NCBI GenBank assembly: GCA_905250025.1
Contig: CAJNOJ010000125.1
Coordinates: forward strand, 223,016 to 287,015
From: Adineta ricciae
Lineage: Eukaryota > Rotifera > Eurotatoria > Adinetida > Adinetidae
Direction: 5' to 3'
Length of the DNA: 64,000 bases
The notes under the pieces are model-generated. The model was not told the origin of the DNA, did no database searches, and saw nothing but the letters and a program-made list of their open reading frames with translations. Each line of letters begins with the position of its first letter. The first letter of the stretch is position 1. Of this stretch, positions 22,555 to 34,100 are shown piece after piece. The translations under genes and the position numbers were made by a program.

Positions 22555-24960
22555 TCAAATTCGCACTTTTCTGGCAAGTAAGTACGCTCTTTGAAAATGC
22601 TGTACAAGCTTTTTATCTCCAATCAATTGGGCAAGTTTAAATAGAGTCTCCGAATCGGCCAAAGAACCGCGCTTTTGTTTCCACATGCGCAATAGAACAT
22701 CGACTTTTTCTTCCTGCTTGACTTGATGATAATTCTTTCGAAAATAAGCTATGTCAGTGTCTGGCAAGTTCAATCTTATCAATAAACGTTCGAAATCATG
22801 CGTTGAGAGATGTTCCACAAATATTCTTTTGTAGATTCGGAAAAGTTCGTTCTCGTATTGATCATTGACTTGAACGAACATATGTGACGCTACAGAACTC
22901 GATTTTCCTTCGAGAAAGTCATTCGGCGGAGCTAAGCACAATGCATTATCATTGATACGAAATGCATCGATTTGATAGAGTGTAGATGGAAACGAAGGAA
23001 ATAGATTTCCATTTAATTTCACCATTTTCAAATTTGTTAATTGTCGTAAGCGATCCGTGTCCAATGCAGTGAGAAGATTATCGCTCATATCGAGATATTC
23101 CAATTTTGTTAAACTATAAACACATGGAGGTATCTCGCGAAATATATTATAAGATAAATCAAGTTTTTGTAGATTGTACAAATGAATGAAATCATCCGGT
23201 AGTTTGTCAATATGTATTCCATGTTGTTGGGAATAAATTAGACAAGTTAGTTGATCGAGATAGATCAATGGATCGGGAAATCGAGTAAATTTATTATTCG
23301 ACAGGTCAAGTGTTTGTAAATTCGTCATGTGAACGATTTCATCAGGGATGAATTCAACTAGATTATCATTCATATATAACTCGGAAAGTATTTCACCTGC
23401 GAATAATCGAAGAAGGTGAGAATGAAACAAACTACAGTTGAAGTCTTACCGATATACGTACGATTGGTTGTTTCATCCATTTCGTATAACCAAGCCGGAA
23501 AGTTTTCAAATTTATTTTGACCTATTTTCAAAATTTTCAAACATATCAATGTCCGAAAGTTTTGATCGAGTTCGGTCAAGCAATTGCCGGATAAATCTAA
23601 ATAAGTCAACGCTTTTAACACTGTTAATTGGTGTAAATTCGTATGTAAATTATTATATGATAAATCCAGGAAGTTTAATGTACGAAAGAAATGTTTTTGA
23701 AAGTAACTAGTCGCGTTCAAATCATGTAAATTGGAATCATTGAATGTTAAGTGATTTAAAGAAGGTAATTGAAAGAGAATTTCAGGAAATTTACGTAATG
23801 GATTCGAGGAGATGTTTAAAATTTGGAGTTGAGCACATGCGAGGAATTCTTTGGGAATATTGGAGACTTGATTGTGGTCTAAATCGAGTTGAATGAGGTG
23901 TTGCAGATGGACACAATCGGTCGAAGAGAGTTCAATTTGATTTGTCGATAAACGAAGAACTTCTAATTTGGCGTGAACGTCTTGCGGAATTTTCGATAGA
24001 GAATTCGAACTCAAATCGAGTAGTTGCAATGATTTCATATGGGAGAGAAGTGAGAATATGTTGGTCAATTGATTCGAGTGAAGGTATAGTTCTTCAAGCA
24101 AATCGAAGAATTGTTTGATTGAAGAGAGAAAATCATTTGTCAGATGGTTTTTCGAAAGATCGAGTCGTTTTAATTGAGGAAATTGAGTGAAATAATCCAG
24201 TGTAATCTCGTTGATTCTTTGTAGTTGAATATTTGATAGAGAAATATGTTGTAAATTCGAACAAGTGTATAAAAGAAGTGGAAATGTTTGTAAAGGATTG
24301 GAATTCATGTAGAAGTGTTTCAAATTCGACAAGTTTTTGAATGTATCAATTGATTGAAACTGATTGAAAGACAAATTCAAGGTTTCTAAATGACTCAATC
24401 GAGTAAATGTATTTGGTAGAATTTTCAAACGATTATGATCGAGAAGTAAAACGCGTAATTGTTCCAGAGCTCCGATACTCGTCGGTAAAGTTGTTAGATA
24501 ATTATAAGAAAGATCTAATGTATGCAGAAAACGAAGATAGTGAATATTTGCTGGCACAGTTTTGATGTGATTGAAAGATAGATTGATGATTTGAAGAAAT
24601 GGATGTACCAGCGGACGCGATGACTAAACAAAATAGAGATTTTTCGACTGAAAACAAATTTCGAGTATTCACTTTCGGTTTATCATTCTCAGATGCTTCT
24701 GTTCGGTATAGAATCCATTCGATAGTATTCAATTCGTTATGACTGCCATTCAATTCAATCAAATTCGTGTAATCCGACACGAAATTCGGCATTTGGATCA
24801 AGTAATTCCCTGCCACTGAGATGCCGGCAACACTTTTCGGATTTGATATCGACTCGATGATGTAATTCTGTCGTAAACATCGATGAAGATCAAGATAGTT
24901 CACCTGTTGATTTTCAATTTGTCGAATCGATAAATAACTATCCAATGACACAGTATTCAT
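22555..24960 (-). CDS. Leucine-rich-repeat protein with C-terminal Death domain (LRRD1-like)
   Basis: Three exons (24960-24673, 24623-23450, 23396-22555) encode about 767 residues, starting MNTVSLDSYLSIRQ. An acceptor (AG 24993-24994) lies 33 nt before the ATG and the frame is open back to it, so an upstream exon is possible. After a short N-terminal part, residues about 60-620 are a continuous array of roughly 20 LRRs of the short LxxLxLSxNxLxxLP type (TLDLSYNYLTTLP, LLDLSSNSLSKIP, YLDMSDNLLTALD). The last about 95 residues (LIRLNLPDTDIAYF, VDVLLRMWKQKRG, LFKLAQLIGDKKL) match a Death domain. This order is that of LRRD1/PIDD-like proteins; no ZU5, NACHT or kinase domain is present. The role is probably a protein-interaction scaffold in signalling or cell death (inference). 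No signal peptide or TM segment, so it is cytosolic. Confidence 0.88.
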
Positions 24961-25666
24961 CCCTTTTCTATGTGAATTTTTCTTTCGAATGTCTGAAAAG
25001 CAAGTTGTTGTTATTTTATATCTGATTCTCAATTCAATTGAAGAAACCTTATTGACTTTCGCGCATTGATTTACTTTTCTTTTATTAAATCTAATCAGAA
25101 AACAGAGCAACCGATCTCCATGAGAATATTTCACCTCAGTAGAGCGTAATAATATCCCAAACTATACTTCAATCTTCACATTGTTGAATCAAAGAAAGCA
25201 TTGACAATGTTCCTGTCTTCGCAATTACTTTCGAGAGAGAAAGTCATTACTCATTGACAACATTCTATTAGAATTCTACCTGGATATGTACGGAAATGAC
25301 TTTAATAACAAGCACATGTGGACCAAAGTACAAATTTTCCGTAACGTTTATGTCTGACGAAGCAAACAAGTGCTTCGATAACCCCAAAGAGATGACGCAC
25401 TACTTTCATAGAAAATTCATCATATACATGAAGAAACATTATGGAAAACTTTGAAGATAAAAAGAGCACTTTGATGATTTTCAAGGGAAAAATTCATTTT
25501 CCTCTGCTTTTTATATAATCACAGAGCAAATAGAGAGAGAGAGAAAAAAAACTATTGTTTATTTCCATTCTTTCCTATTTCCAAGAATAATTTTTGTTGG
25601 AACAATAAATAGTCAGCGTTTTCAAACAATAATTACATTAGTTTTTCCTTCTCAAATTCAATTTCC
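24961..25666. other. Divergent intergenic region
   Basis: It lies between the LRR-Death gene (-) and the PKA-R-like gene (+). It contains the splice acceptor for the LRR gene at 24993-24994 and a poly-purine (GA)n run near 25531-25548. No exon encoding a PKA dimerisation/docking domain was found here. Confidence 0.55.
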
Positions 25667-26821
25667 ATGACAGACGATAGCAACGAGGTTGATTTACCGC
25701 TCAAGGCCATCGCACGTCGTGGAGCTATTTCATCGACGACATCATTTGAATCCACTGATGGAATGTTCAATATTGAAAAAGATTCTCGGCTGGTGAAATT
25801 GTTCAACAAAGCAGTCGAAAACAATCTTCTTTTCACGTACGGATCTCGAAAGGAAAACCACGTCATTATTCTTTGTCATTTTTAGTCATCTTGATGAAAA
25901 TGAACGAATACAAGTTTTCAGTGTGATGTCTTGTCGATCGTATTCATCTGATGAGATTATTATTGATCAAAATAACGAACATGAATACTTTTATATTATC
26001 GAAGAAGGAGAAGTTGATGTAAATAGATCATTGTTCAATACAATTAACTGAATTTATATTGGAAAAATAGGTTTATGCTGATGACCAACTGATAGCGAGT
26101 TTTGGCGAATGTTCGTCTTTCGGTGAATTAGCTTTGATCCAAAACGCATCACGATTCATGACAATCAAAGCAAAAACGAATGTCAAACTGTGGACATTGC
26201 TTGGAGAAACTTATCGAAAGATTCTGATGGATATAACAATGAACAAACGAAAAGTGTATGATGAATTTCTCATCCGAGTTCCTATCTTACGTAAGATTTC
26301 ACATTCTCATGTTTTTGTTTGATACCTACGAATCTATTTCAGAAACACTGAACGAAGTCGAACGTTTCATAGTAGCTGATTCGCTTGAATCAGTGCAATA
26401 TGAAGATGGTGACATTGTCGTCAAACAAGGTGAACTAGGTGATGATTTTTTTCTTATCGTTGAAGTGAGTATGCTCATGTATTGCTAACTAAATAACACT
26501 TAGTTCTCTTTCACATTCCAATTAAACTAGGGCAACTGTATTGTTTATCAAAAGGCATGCGAATACTCTGAAGGAGTGGAAATCGATACGCTTGGTCCAG
26601 GCGATTATTTTGGCGAAATCGCGCTTTTATGCAATCGAGCACGTGTTGCGACTCTTGTTGCTCAAGGTGTTCTGAGATGTGTGAAGATCAATCGCGAACG
26701 GTTTGAACGTGTTCTCGGTCCAATCCGAGAAATCCTTCAACGAAATATTCCACGATATAATTCGATCATATCCCTTGAGCAATTACACATAATCATCGAC
26801 AACAAAAAGAAAGACTGTTAA
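25667..26821 (+). CDS. cAMP-dependent protein kinase type I regulatory subunit-like, lacking the dimerisation domain
   Basis: Inhibitor and cAMP sensor of PKA. It starts at ATG 25667 ([16 protein letters not shown]). The pseudosubstrate RRGAIS (residues 17-22) has the type-I form with Ala at the phospho-site. Two cyclic-nucleotide-binding domains follow: CNB-A with FGELALI and [15 protein letters not shown], and CNB-B with FGEIALL and RARVATLVA. It ends in the conserved RFERVLGP and RNIPRYNSI. The cAMP-contacting Glu and Arg are kept in both phosphate-binding cassettes, although CNB-A has SRFMT where PRAAT is usual. Family members are about 380 residues with an N-terminal docking/dimerisation domain that binds AKAPs. 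Here only 16 residues precede the pseudosubstrate, and no docking exon is visible in the 700 bp before the divergent gene. About six exons. It should inhibit the catalytic subunit as a monomer without AKAP anchoring (inference). Confidence 0.88.
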
Positions 26822-27155
26822 TGATGTAAAATCTCTAAGCGGATAACTTTAAGTTTATGTCAATGTGCAATATCCTCAAATAACATATAAAACATTGCTT
26901 TTGTATTCGAAGAGATTTAACATGCGTCCCGACTTCGTTTTGTGTTTCAAATTTAATCAAAGACCTTTTCTTTTTCTTCTCCTCCGTTTCTTTCTCTTTC
27001 TTTCGTTCGTTCGACATGTAACACCTGTACGAAATTCGAGACATGATCGATGTTGTGACCAGAGAAGAAAAACTGATCGTAATTGAATCATTCACTTATT
27101 CATACTTCACATTCCATAAGTGTTAGAAAATAAACTAATAAATCACATTTACTTT
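26822..27155. other. Short intergenic spacer
   Basis: A 334-bp AT-rich spacer between two same-strand genes with a T/C-rich patch around 26965-27010. No other feature seen. Confidence 0.6.
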
Positions 27156-28342
27156 ATGATTATGCATCTATTTATCCTTTTGTTAATATTATTCACTCAT
27201 CAAATAGAAAGTATCGAACAGGAATTTAGTTGGAACATCACGTAATCTATTCTGAACTTTCAATTCCATCTTGTTCTTATCTTGTCTTGTTTTCGTTTAG
27301 AAATACCACCATTGAAAATGATCTAGAATTAACAACAGGCTTCTTTGATTATATCAACGCAACAAATGAGACAGCTGTAGAACTCGTTCCTGATGTGGAT
27401 ATCTCCGCACCAGTTGAACGTGTTCTACGAGCAGTCTTTCGCGCATATGAACCTTACTGTTGGCGTCGATCGTACGGTCGTGGCGTTGGTCGTCCGCTAC
27501 ACGCTTGTCCTGATCATGCTTCGGAACAGGATGGTCTTCTCTGTTATCCAACGTGTCGGGAAGGTTACAACGGTGTTGGTCCCGTTTGTTGGGAAATATG
27601 TGATAACATAACATCGTTTGGTTTTGCTTGTATGGACATTCGTAAATCTGCTCGTTCTTGTCCTTGGTATGATACATGCGGTGTGTTCAAACGCTCATGT
27701 TCGTCATGTCCAGATAATTATACTAATTTTGGCTGCTTATGTGGAAGATTTTATCTCCGTAATAGTTACGGTCGAGGTATTGGCACACCAATGATATGTT
27801 CAAGTAGATATGAACAAGATGGTGCTTTATGTTATGATCAATGTGATGAGAAATACAATGGTGTTGGTCCTGTTTGTTGGCAACATTGTCCATCAAGTCA
27901 GCCATATCCATGTTTCGCTGGATGTTCAGTAAGCAAACAAGATTGTCAACTTGCAGTTATTAACATGATTCAATCTGTCGTTGGTGCTTCGATTACACTT
28001 TTAAATGTTATCGTCGGTGTTCCATTAGTGGATTTGACAACATTTGATATTCTTGCAAATGCAGCCAAAGGTGATTGGCCATTAGTCGCCAAGCACATGG
28101 CAAACTTAGCAAAAAAACTAGCTGATAAATTATTACCGGAATTGGCAAAGAAATTCCTCGACTGGTCATTAAGTACACTCTCATCAGCAACGAGAAACGC
28201 AAGCATCGCTATCACAGCAACTGCTTTCAAAGATAAACAATCATTATTGCCTTTTCTCAAATTGTTTCGCTTAGACTCCATCAACTCTGCCTTCAATCAC
28301 GGAAAATGTGAACTGAGAAACGATTTGGATGAAGACAGTTAA
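27156..28342 (+). CDS. Secreted cysteine-rich protein with two YGRG/GVGPVCW modules
   Basis: Two exons (27156-27241 and 27301-28342) encode about 375 residues. The first exon gives a classic signal peptide (MIMHLFILLLILFTHQIES). After a short acidic linker with N-glycosylation sequons come two diverged copies of a Cys module. One has YGRGVGRP, EQDGLLCY, C-x3-C and YNGVGPVCWEIC. The other has YGRGIGTP, EQDGALCY and YNGVGPVCWQHC. They are separated by CPWYDTCG...CSSCPDNYTNFGC. The last third has no Cys repeats and is helical and amphipathic (hydrophobic VVGASITLLNVIVGVPLV, then Lys/Leu/Ala-rich helices such as AKKLADKLLPELAKKFLDW). I do not know the function. From memory similar Cys patterns occur in bdelloids, ciliates and oomycetes. 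The helical tail could be membrane-active or a stalk; neither can be shown here. Confidence 0.82.
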
Positions 28343-30439
28343 TTGGTTAGCTACATACTATTTCATTTATCTCTTGTAAATATAGAAATCATGACTTTTT
28401 CTCATGTGTTCGAGTATTATTATAACATAAAAAGCCATTTCCTCTAATAAATACCAAATCATTTCTCTAATACATTTTTTGTGACAGTTTTCAATTAAAC
28501 ATCCCCTTTTTTTTACAACGGATTAATTAAGAAGTTGGCAAAGATTTTGTTTCTACACGTTCGTCCTTTATTAATTAGATCTCAAGGATTTAAGTAAATC
28601 TTCTTTGAATATCGTGATCAAACGAGTTTCAATTTACTAATGATTCGTATGCTTGTTAATCACCTGGCTTTTTGAGATTAAGTAAAAATAAATTAAATTT
28701 CACAAGTCTGCGCTATTCAAATCGCGAACACAAGATTATTAATGTGTTTCTATCGCAGATCTTTTTTCATAGTGCAAAAATCTCATTTTAGCAAGTATAA
28801 TCATGTTCACAGTTTGAAGAAAACCCTTCGTTAACCCTTGCTCCCACTGAGTACATTTCCATTAAAATAGATCGAATCGGAAGTTACTATTTATGTTGAC
28901 AATATCCAGAGACTTCGCACCAGTATTGATGTTATGCAGTGCACTTTGTTGTGAAAGCAACACTCGGGGGATTAGAGTCATACAAACAAACTTCGCATAT
29001 AAAATCTGCTTGACGGATTAGTATCGAAAAAAAAAGATGTTATTAATGACCTTTGTGATTCCATTGAAAACTTGATTAGAAAAATTTACATGATAAGTTT
29101 CCTTTTGATACCTATCAACACGTAAGAGAACTATTTAGCTTTTAATCTGATGATAATGTCATTGTACTTTCGTTTTTCTTCGATAACCTTTTCGTATATT
29201 TACATTATAATAGACTTCTTTTCTTTCTCGATAATTCATGTTTTTGTTATTTTTTCAATCAGCTTAGAAGTTCATTTCGTAGAGAATATATTCAATAATA
29301 AGCTAGGCCTAAGACTGATCTTCCCTCGTTGCTTGAACGACTTGTCAAATGAGAACAAAAATGCTTGAACTTCATTACATCCAACGAAATTAATCATGTT
29401 TGTGATTTAATATTGACAAGTGTTTTTCTTCGTATACACAGAAATGAATAAATAATAGTTTTCTAGATTGAAAGATTTATTAAGCATGGTATACTAGTCT
29501 TGAGTTAATTATTTATGAGAAGAAATCCGAATCTTTATTCAGATGTCTAATTCGTCATGAAATACAGTTATTTTTCTATTTGATCAAAACACAATTTTTC
29601 TTTATATCTGACAAGAAACCAATGTGGGTTTGATGTGTTTAGACAACCAACAAGGAATAAAGTGGTTTTTTTGTGTGAAGGTTTCACAAAAGACGCATTC
29701 ATAAGCTTGATTTGCTCTTTCAAACAAAATTATTCATCATAAGTGCTAATACTCATTAACGATTATGTCAAAAGATTCATTTTCGTAATGTGTCTTACCA
29801 AAAGAGTTAGAAGAAAGAAATTATTCTTCCGAGGTATGAGATGCGATACATTATCATGTAATGAAAGGCGGTTAATCGATATAAAAAAATTGTTATTGTC
29901 AGAAAATGTCCGTACATATATATTTTCCCCCCTAGTTTCGATCTATCTGTCAATAATCGTTTCTCAGGTGACGTTCGAGAAGAAAACAATCGTATATTCG
30001 CATGATTTTTCTTTTCTTTTTTTAATACTTATAATGAATGAAAAGAAAAGAGAGATAAAGAGAAAGAAAACAGAAAATTATGAAAACAGTGATATACATA
30101 TACAGTCCCACCTACGCCACACGTCAGGAGAAAAAAAGGAGAGATTTTTCGATGTGTAGACAAGTTTTTGACACTAAGGAAAGGAAAGATGGATTACATC
30201 CGACACGAGAAGAACTGTTCTACTAAACCGAAATGACCAAAACATGAACATCTTTCGAGAAAAAAAACACACACACACATAAGACAGATTTATCACAAAA
30301 GACAATGACAGTCGTAAAGAAAAAAATAAGAAAATAAGGATAACAAAACGACAAATGACGTAAAAGTTACGTTTTCATTTATCTGCTCGTATGCATGAAA
30401 AAATGAATGTTTCTTTATGTTAGCTTGAGTTGCTTTGCA
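28343..30439. other. 2.1-kb region without a supported gene
   Basis: It lies between convergent 3' ends (secreted Cys-rich protein and EF-hand protein). The sequence is AT-rich. Open frames such as 29743-30159 (+) start at non-ATG codons and have random-looking, Lys/Ile/Phe-rich translations. A short (AC)n run lies near 30270-30282. No RNA gene or transposon was recognised. Confidence 0.6.
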
Positions 30440-31198
30440 TTAGAATGCACTGCATAACAGTGCAAATTCGCTCTTATCTAAGAGTCCGTCGCCATTCTTA
30501 TCGGCGATACTTATCATTTCTTCAATGTCTTGCTTAGAAAGTTTCTCTCCGGTTAACCGCTTCATTACTTTACGTAATTCTTTGGGTTCGATAAAACCAT
30601 TCTTATCTAAATCGTAGCAATTGAATAAGGTTTCCACATCGAGTTGCATTTTTGGTAAAGCGAAAGGATTTGTTTCTTGGGTTATTGATGCACGAGTCAT
30701 TGTCGTGGTGATTTGATGTGTTCCATTAGGTTGCAGACATAGTTTTGATTCCAAAAATTCAACGAATTCATCGTAACCTAAGGATCGACCGTTGCCGTTG
30801 CGATTAGCTTCTGCAAACATTTGTTTGATGAAGCGTTTATCAACAGGTTTATAACCCAAATCCTGCATGACTGATTTGAATTCTTTAATACTTAATCTTC
30901 CATCGCCATTTTTATCAAAATAAGCGAATGCTTTGCGCACATCGAGTTGTTGAGTCGTTCGAGAACCATTTGATGAGAGAGAACTTGTTGCTAGATTCGA
31001 AGATATTTGAGAAGCAAAGTGATTCGTTGAATGTAATTCAGTATTCATCAATGCTGGAGATGTGGTCGAAGACGTTGAAGATGCCAATCGACTTCGATTT
31101 AGTTGTGGCGAAGGCGTTTCAGGTAGATGTGGAAGTTCTTCAATGACACCATGAACAGCTGACGCTAGCGCAGGTACGATTTGGCACTTGTCTAGCAT
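30440..31198 (-). CDS. Calmodulin-like protein with four EF-hands
   Basis: Single-exon gene of 252 residues. The start is ATG 31198 (MLDKCQIVPALASAV). The first about 85 residues are Ser/Thr/Asn-rich and probably disordered. Four EF-hands follow in two pairs: loop 1 DKNGDGRLSIKE, loop 2 NRNGNGRSLGYDE, loop 3 DLDKNGFIEPKE and loop 4 DKNGDGLLDKSE. Loops 1, 3 and 4 have standard 12-residue Ca2+ ligand spacing. Loop 2 carries one extra residue and Asn at position 1, so it may bind poorly. The pairs are separated by a linker of about 25 residues (ITTTMTRASITQETNPF). The fold suggests a Ca2+ sensor of the calmodulin/troponin-C type, but the partner is unknown. Several kilobases of apparently non-coding DNA lie upstream. 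Confidence 0.88.
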   Translation of the reverse strand: MLDKCQIVPALASAVHGVIEELPHLPETPSPQLNRSRLASSTSSTTSPALMNTELHSTNHFASQISSNLATSSLSSNGSRTTQQLDVRKAFAYFDKNGDGRLSIKEFKSVMQDLGYKPVDKRFIKQMFAEANRNGNGRSLGYDEFVEFLESKLCLQPNGTHQITTTMTRASITQETNPFALPKMQLDVETLFNCYDLDKNGFIEPKELRKVMKRLTGEKLSKQDIEEMISIADKNGDGLLDKSEFALLCSAF

Positions 31199-34100
31199 GA
31201 TTATTTGCGTCAACAATCGTATTTAAAATAAATTACAAATGATTCGATCAATCTGAAATCAAAAGTTAAATTAGCACTTAACAAACTGAATCGAACGAGC
31301 GAAAATAAAATGCTTCCTCTTCTTTTTACATTGAAGACTTTCAATGTGTGTTAATTACACGACCTATCATCAGTATGCCAGTACGTAATCAGTGAGTGTT
31401 GGTATTGCTAAGAAAAAACAAACGAATGTTCTTTTGCTTCTTTTCATCAGAAAAAAAGGCAAGAAAAAACGGTAACAGCCGGTCATAGAACGAACTATGC
31501 ATAAAGTGAGAACTCCCTCGACGATATCAAACTTTCTCTCAGTGATGAAAGGCATGAAAAAGACCAAGTGGAATCTGTTTATTCGACGTAAACAGATCGC
31601 CGTCTGTTACCCCTGATTAAAAAGGACAAATTATATATATATACACACACACATACGTATACTCAAAGAAATCAACTCGAAAACTTTTCCCCTCTGAATG
31701 TTCGAGGGGGGGGACGAATACATGAAGTAGAAGAAAAAATATCATCGATATCAATCAAGTTAACTCTCCGCAAAGCCGCTGTCATATGGTTACCCACGTT
31801 AATTTACCTTGACGGAGAGGTTGAAAAATAAAAGTACGTGCAGGTTATTCTATTTCGCTCATACGTCATACGAGCAATGCTTCGTAGTATTATGCTTCGT
31901 TGACGACTAGAGTACCCATCTGTTTTTCTCCTTTGCTTTTTCTCTCCCTCTCTTTTCTCTCTCGAAATCGTTACACAGAATCGATAATTTTTTGCTTTCT
32001 ATTTATCATGAAGATATCTGTATAAATTAAAAAAAAATAATCAAAATAAAAACAAATTTAGACTTCGTCTCGTTCGATAAATTCGATCAGAACTTACCAG
32101 AAGAGAGCACTCGATGCAGTTCACACGTCTTTCTCTGAAATGCTTACAACTGTAATAGGGATAGTCATGAAAAAAAAAAAGAAAATGAGGACGATAAAAC
32201 AGCGAATGACCGGTAAGGAAGAAGAAGACGACGAGAAAAGAAAGCAACATATATGATAACAACAGGACGGACGGTTCAAGAGAAGCAAAGTCGACGTCAC
32301 TATTTTTCTTCTTCCATTCCTTATGTTATTTCTTTCTTTTAGTTCATGCTAGCTGCCACAAGAGCAATTAGTCGAAAACACGAGTTATCACAGTACATTA
32401 GAAGTGCATATATTGCGAAAGATAGTAGAAAATATTGATCAAAAGTGATTAATAGATCCTCGAGAAAAACATTTTTTTTGCCATATTAATATTCTTAATA
32501 GAAAGAACTGCAGACAATACTCGTGGGATCGTTATTTCATTTATTTTTCTCCTCTAAAAAAATACTAATATTACATGTCATCGGAACGCATTTCTTTACA
32601 CAGAGAAAAGCATGCATCAGTAAATCCTTTTCGATTAAAACAAAATAAAACGCAAACAGAGTATTGACATACTCGTGTTAATATATTAATAATTGAAACC
32701 AGTTAACTAACATTATTTAACCGACTGAAGTTTATTCGTACTTCTCGGGGTCAAAACCTTCGTTGAAGCTCATGACACTTGTCATAGCTATCTCTCGCTA
32801 TATGCTTATCGACGTCTAAGGAAAGACAATCTTATTATTGTTATTGTTATTCTATGTGGTCATGGGGCAAGCGATAATTTCGTGACATGTCTCAATAGTT
32901 ATTTTTAAGTAAGATACTAAACATAATTTATTAGGCTTCTAGCTGATATGTACTTCATATGAAATAGGGATATTTCGACTTGTGTTCATGCTTACCTGAG
33001 CTTCAAGTACATCCGTTGTCTTCACCCTCTTTTCATTTCTCATATTAGAATAGAAATTCGAACTCTAATCATTCGTTGTTTGCGTATGTGTAGTCGTATG
33101 GTCTACAGTTGTTCTTATTGCGGTATGTGCGAAGAAGAAAAAGAGGAGCAATTTAACGATAAAGAAAAAAACGACAGAGAATAAGAGTAGTGTGCACGAG
33201 TTTCATACACACGCGCATGCGCCCAAAAAAAAAGAAATAATGATGATTCTCTACTCTTCTCGTTTTTTCTTATGTGATTCGAAAGCATCATCGGAACGGA
33301 TGACACGCAAGTAAAACGAAGAATAACGAGCAAAAGAAAACGTGTTGGCACTAGAGAACATCGATGTAACCATACATGATCGAATCTTTTTGACATTGAC
33401 CTATAGACATACTAGAAAGCGTATATAAATAGAACGATGTTTTCCCATGTTGCTATTCCTTCCTTATTTTCGATACATTTGTCGCAAGCTATGAACGTCA
33501 ATAAAGTGTGCTGTTCCTACAAGATGTTTGTTCTGATAGAATCTTAAAAGCATTTGCCGTTTTTGACCTAGACATTTATCTCTCCTAGTAAGTGTTCGGA
33601 AATAAAATAAGAGGAGCAATAGTCAATATAAACGGCACTACCGATCGATCGATTGATTACTTTCGTTCAATTTTCACTCTTGACTTATATACATCACCGA
33701 TCGATTGACTGCCCGACGGCAAATGGCTCAACAACAATCAGTTTAATAGTGTATACATACAGACTAAAAGAAGATGAAGACGATTTTCCTTCGGAATTAA
33801 TGATTGTTTCCTTGTATACTCGTCTCGAATCCGACGTTAAATAGTAACATACATTGATGAGTTCATGTGGTAAAGAACGGAAATGAAAGAATAAGAAAAC
33901 AACTCTCATTTATTCGACTATCACGTTCTTATGAACGACAGATCGCTGTTGAAAGAAATTAAAACGATCGTTCAAAATCTAGTCGACAAGAGAGAGAACG
34001 AGGAAAACAACAATACATTTGTCGCACTATCCATTGCCAATAGACTCTTACCAAATGCTTTCTGGATATTGATTGTCTCCAGACAAAAAGAAAGAGAACT

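Noticed and set aside
29743-30159. 138-codon open frame on the plus strand in the 28-30 kb gap
   Set aside because: It starts at a non-ATG codon, has a Lys/Ile/Phe-rich translation typical of AT-rich non-coding DNA, and shows no domain or splice support.
33422-33541. TATATAAA followed by a short ATG frame and AATAAA, possibly a mini-gene or snRNA
   Set aside because: The first ATG is only 8 bp after the TATA box, the frame is 35 codons with no similarity, and no snRNA or spliced-leader features (Sm site plus stem) could be seen.
33659-33840. TCGAATCC-like string resembling a tRNA B box
   Set aside because: No matching A box, acceptor stem or anticodon arm could be folded around it.
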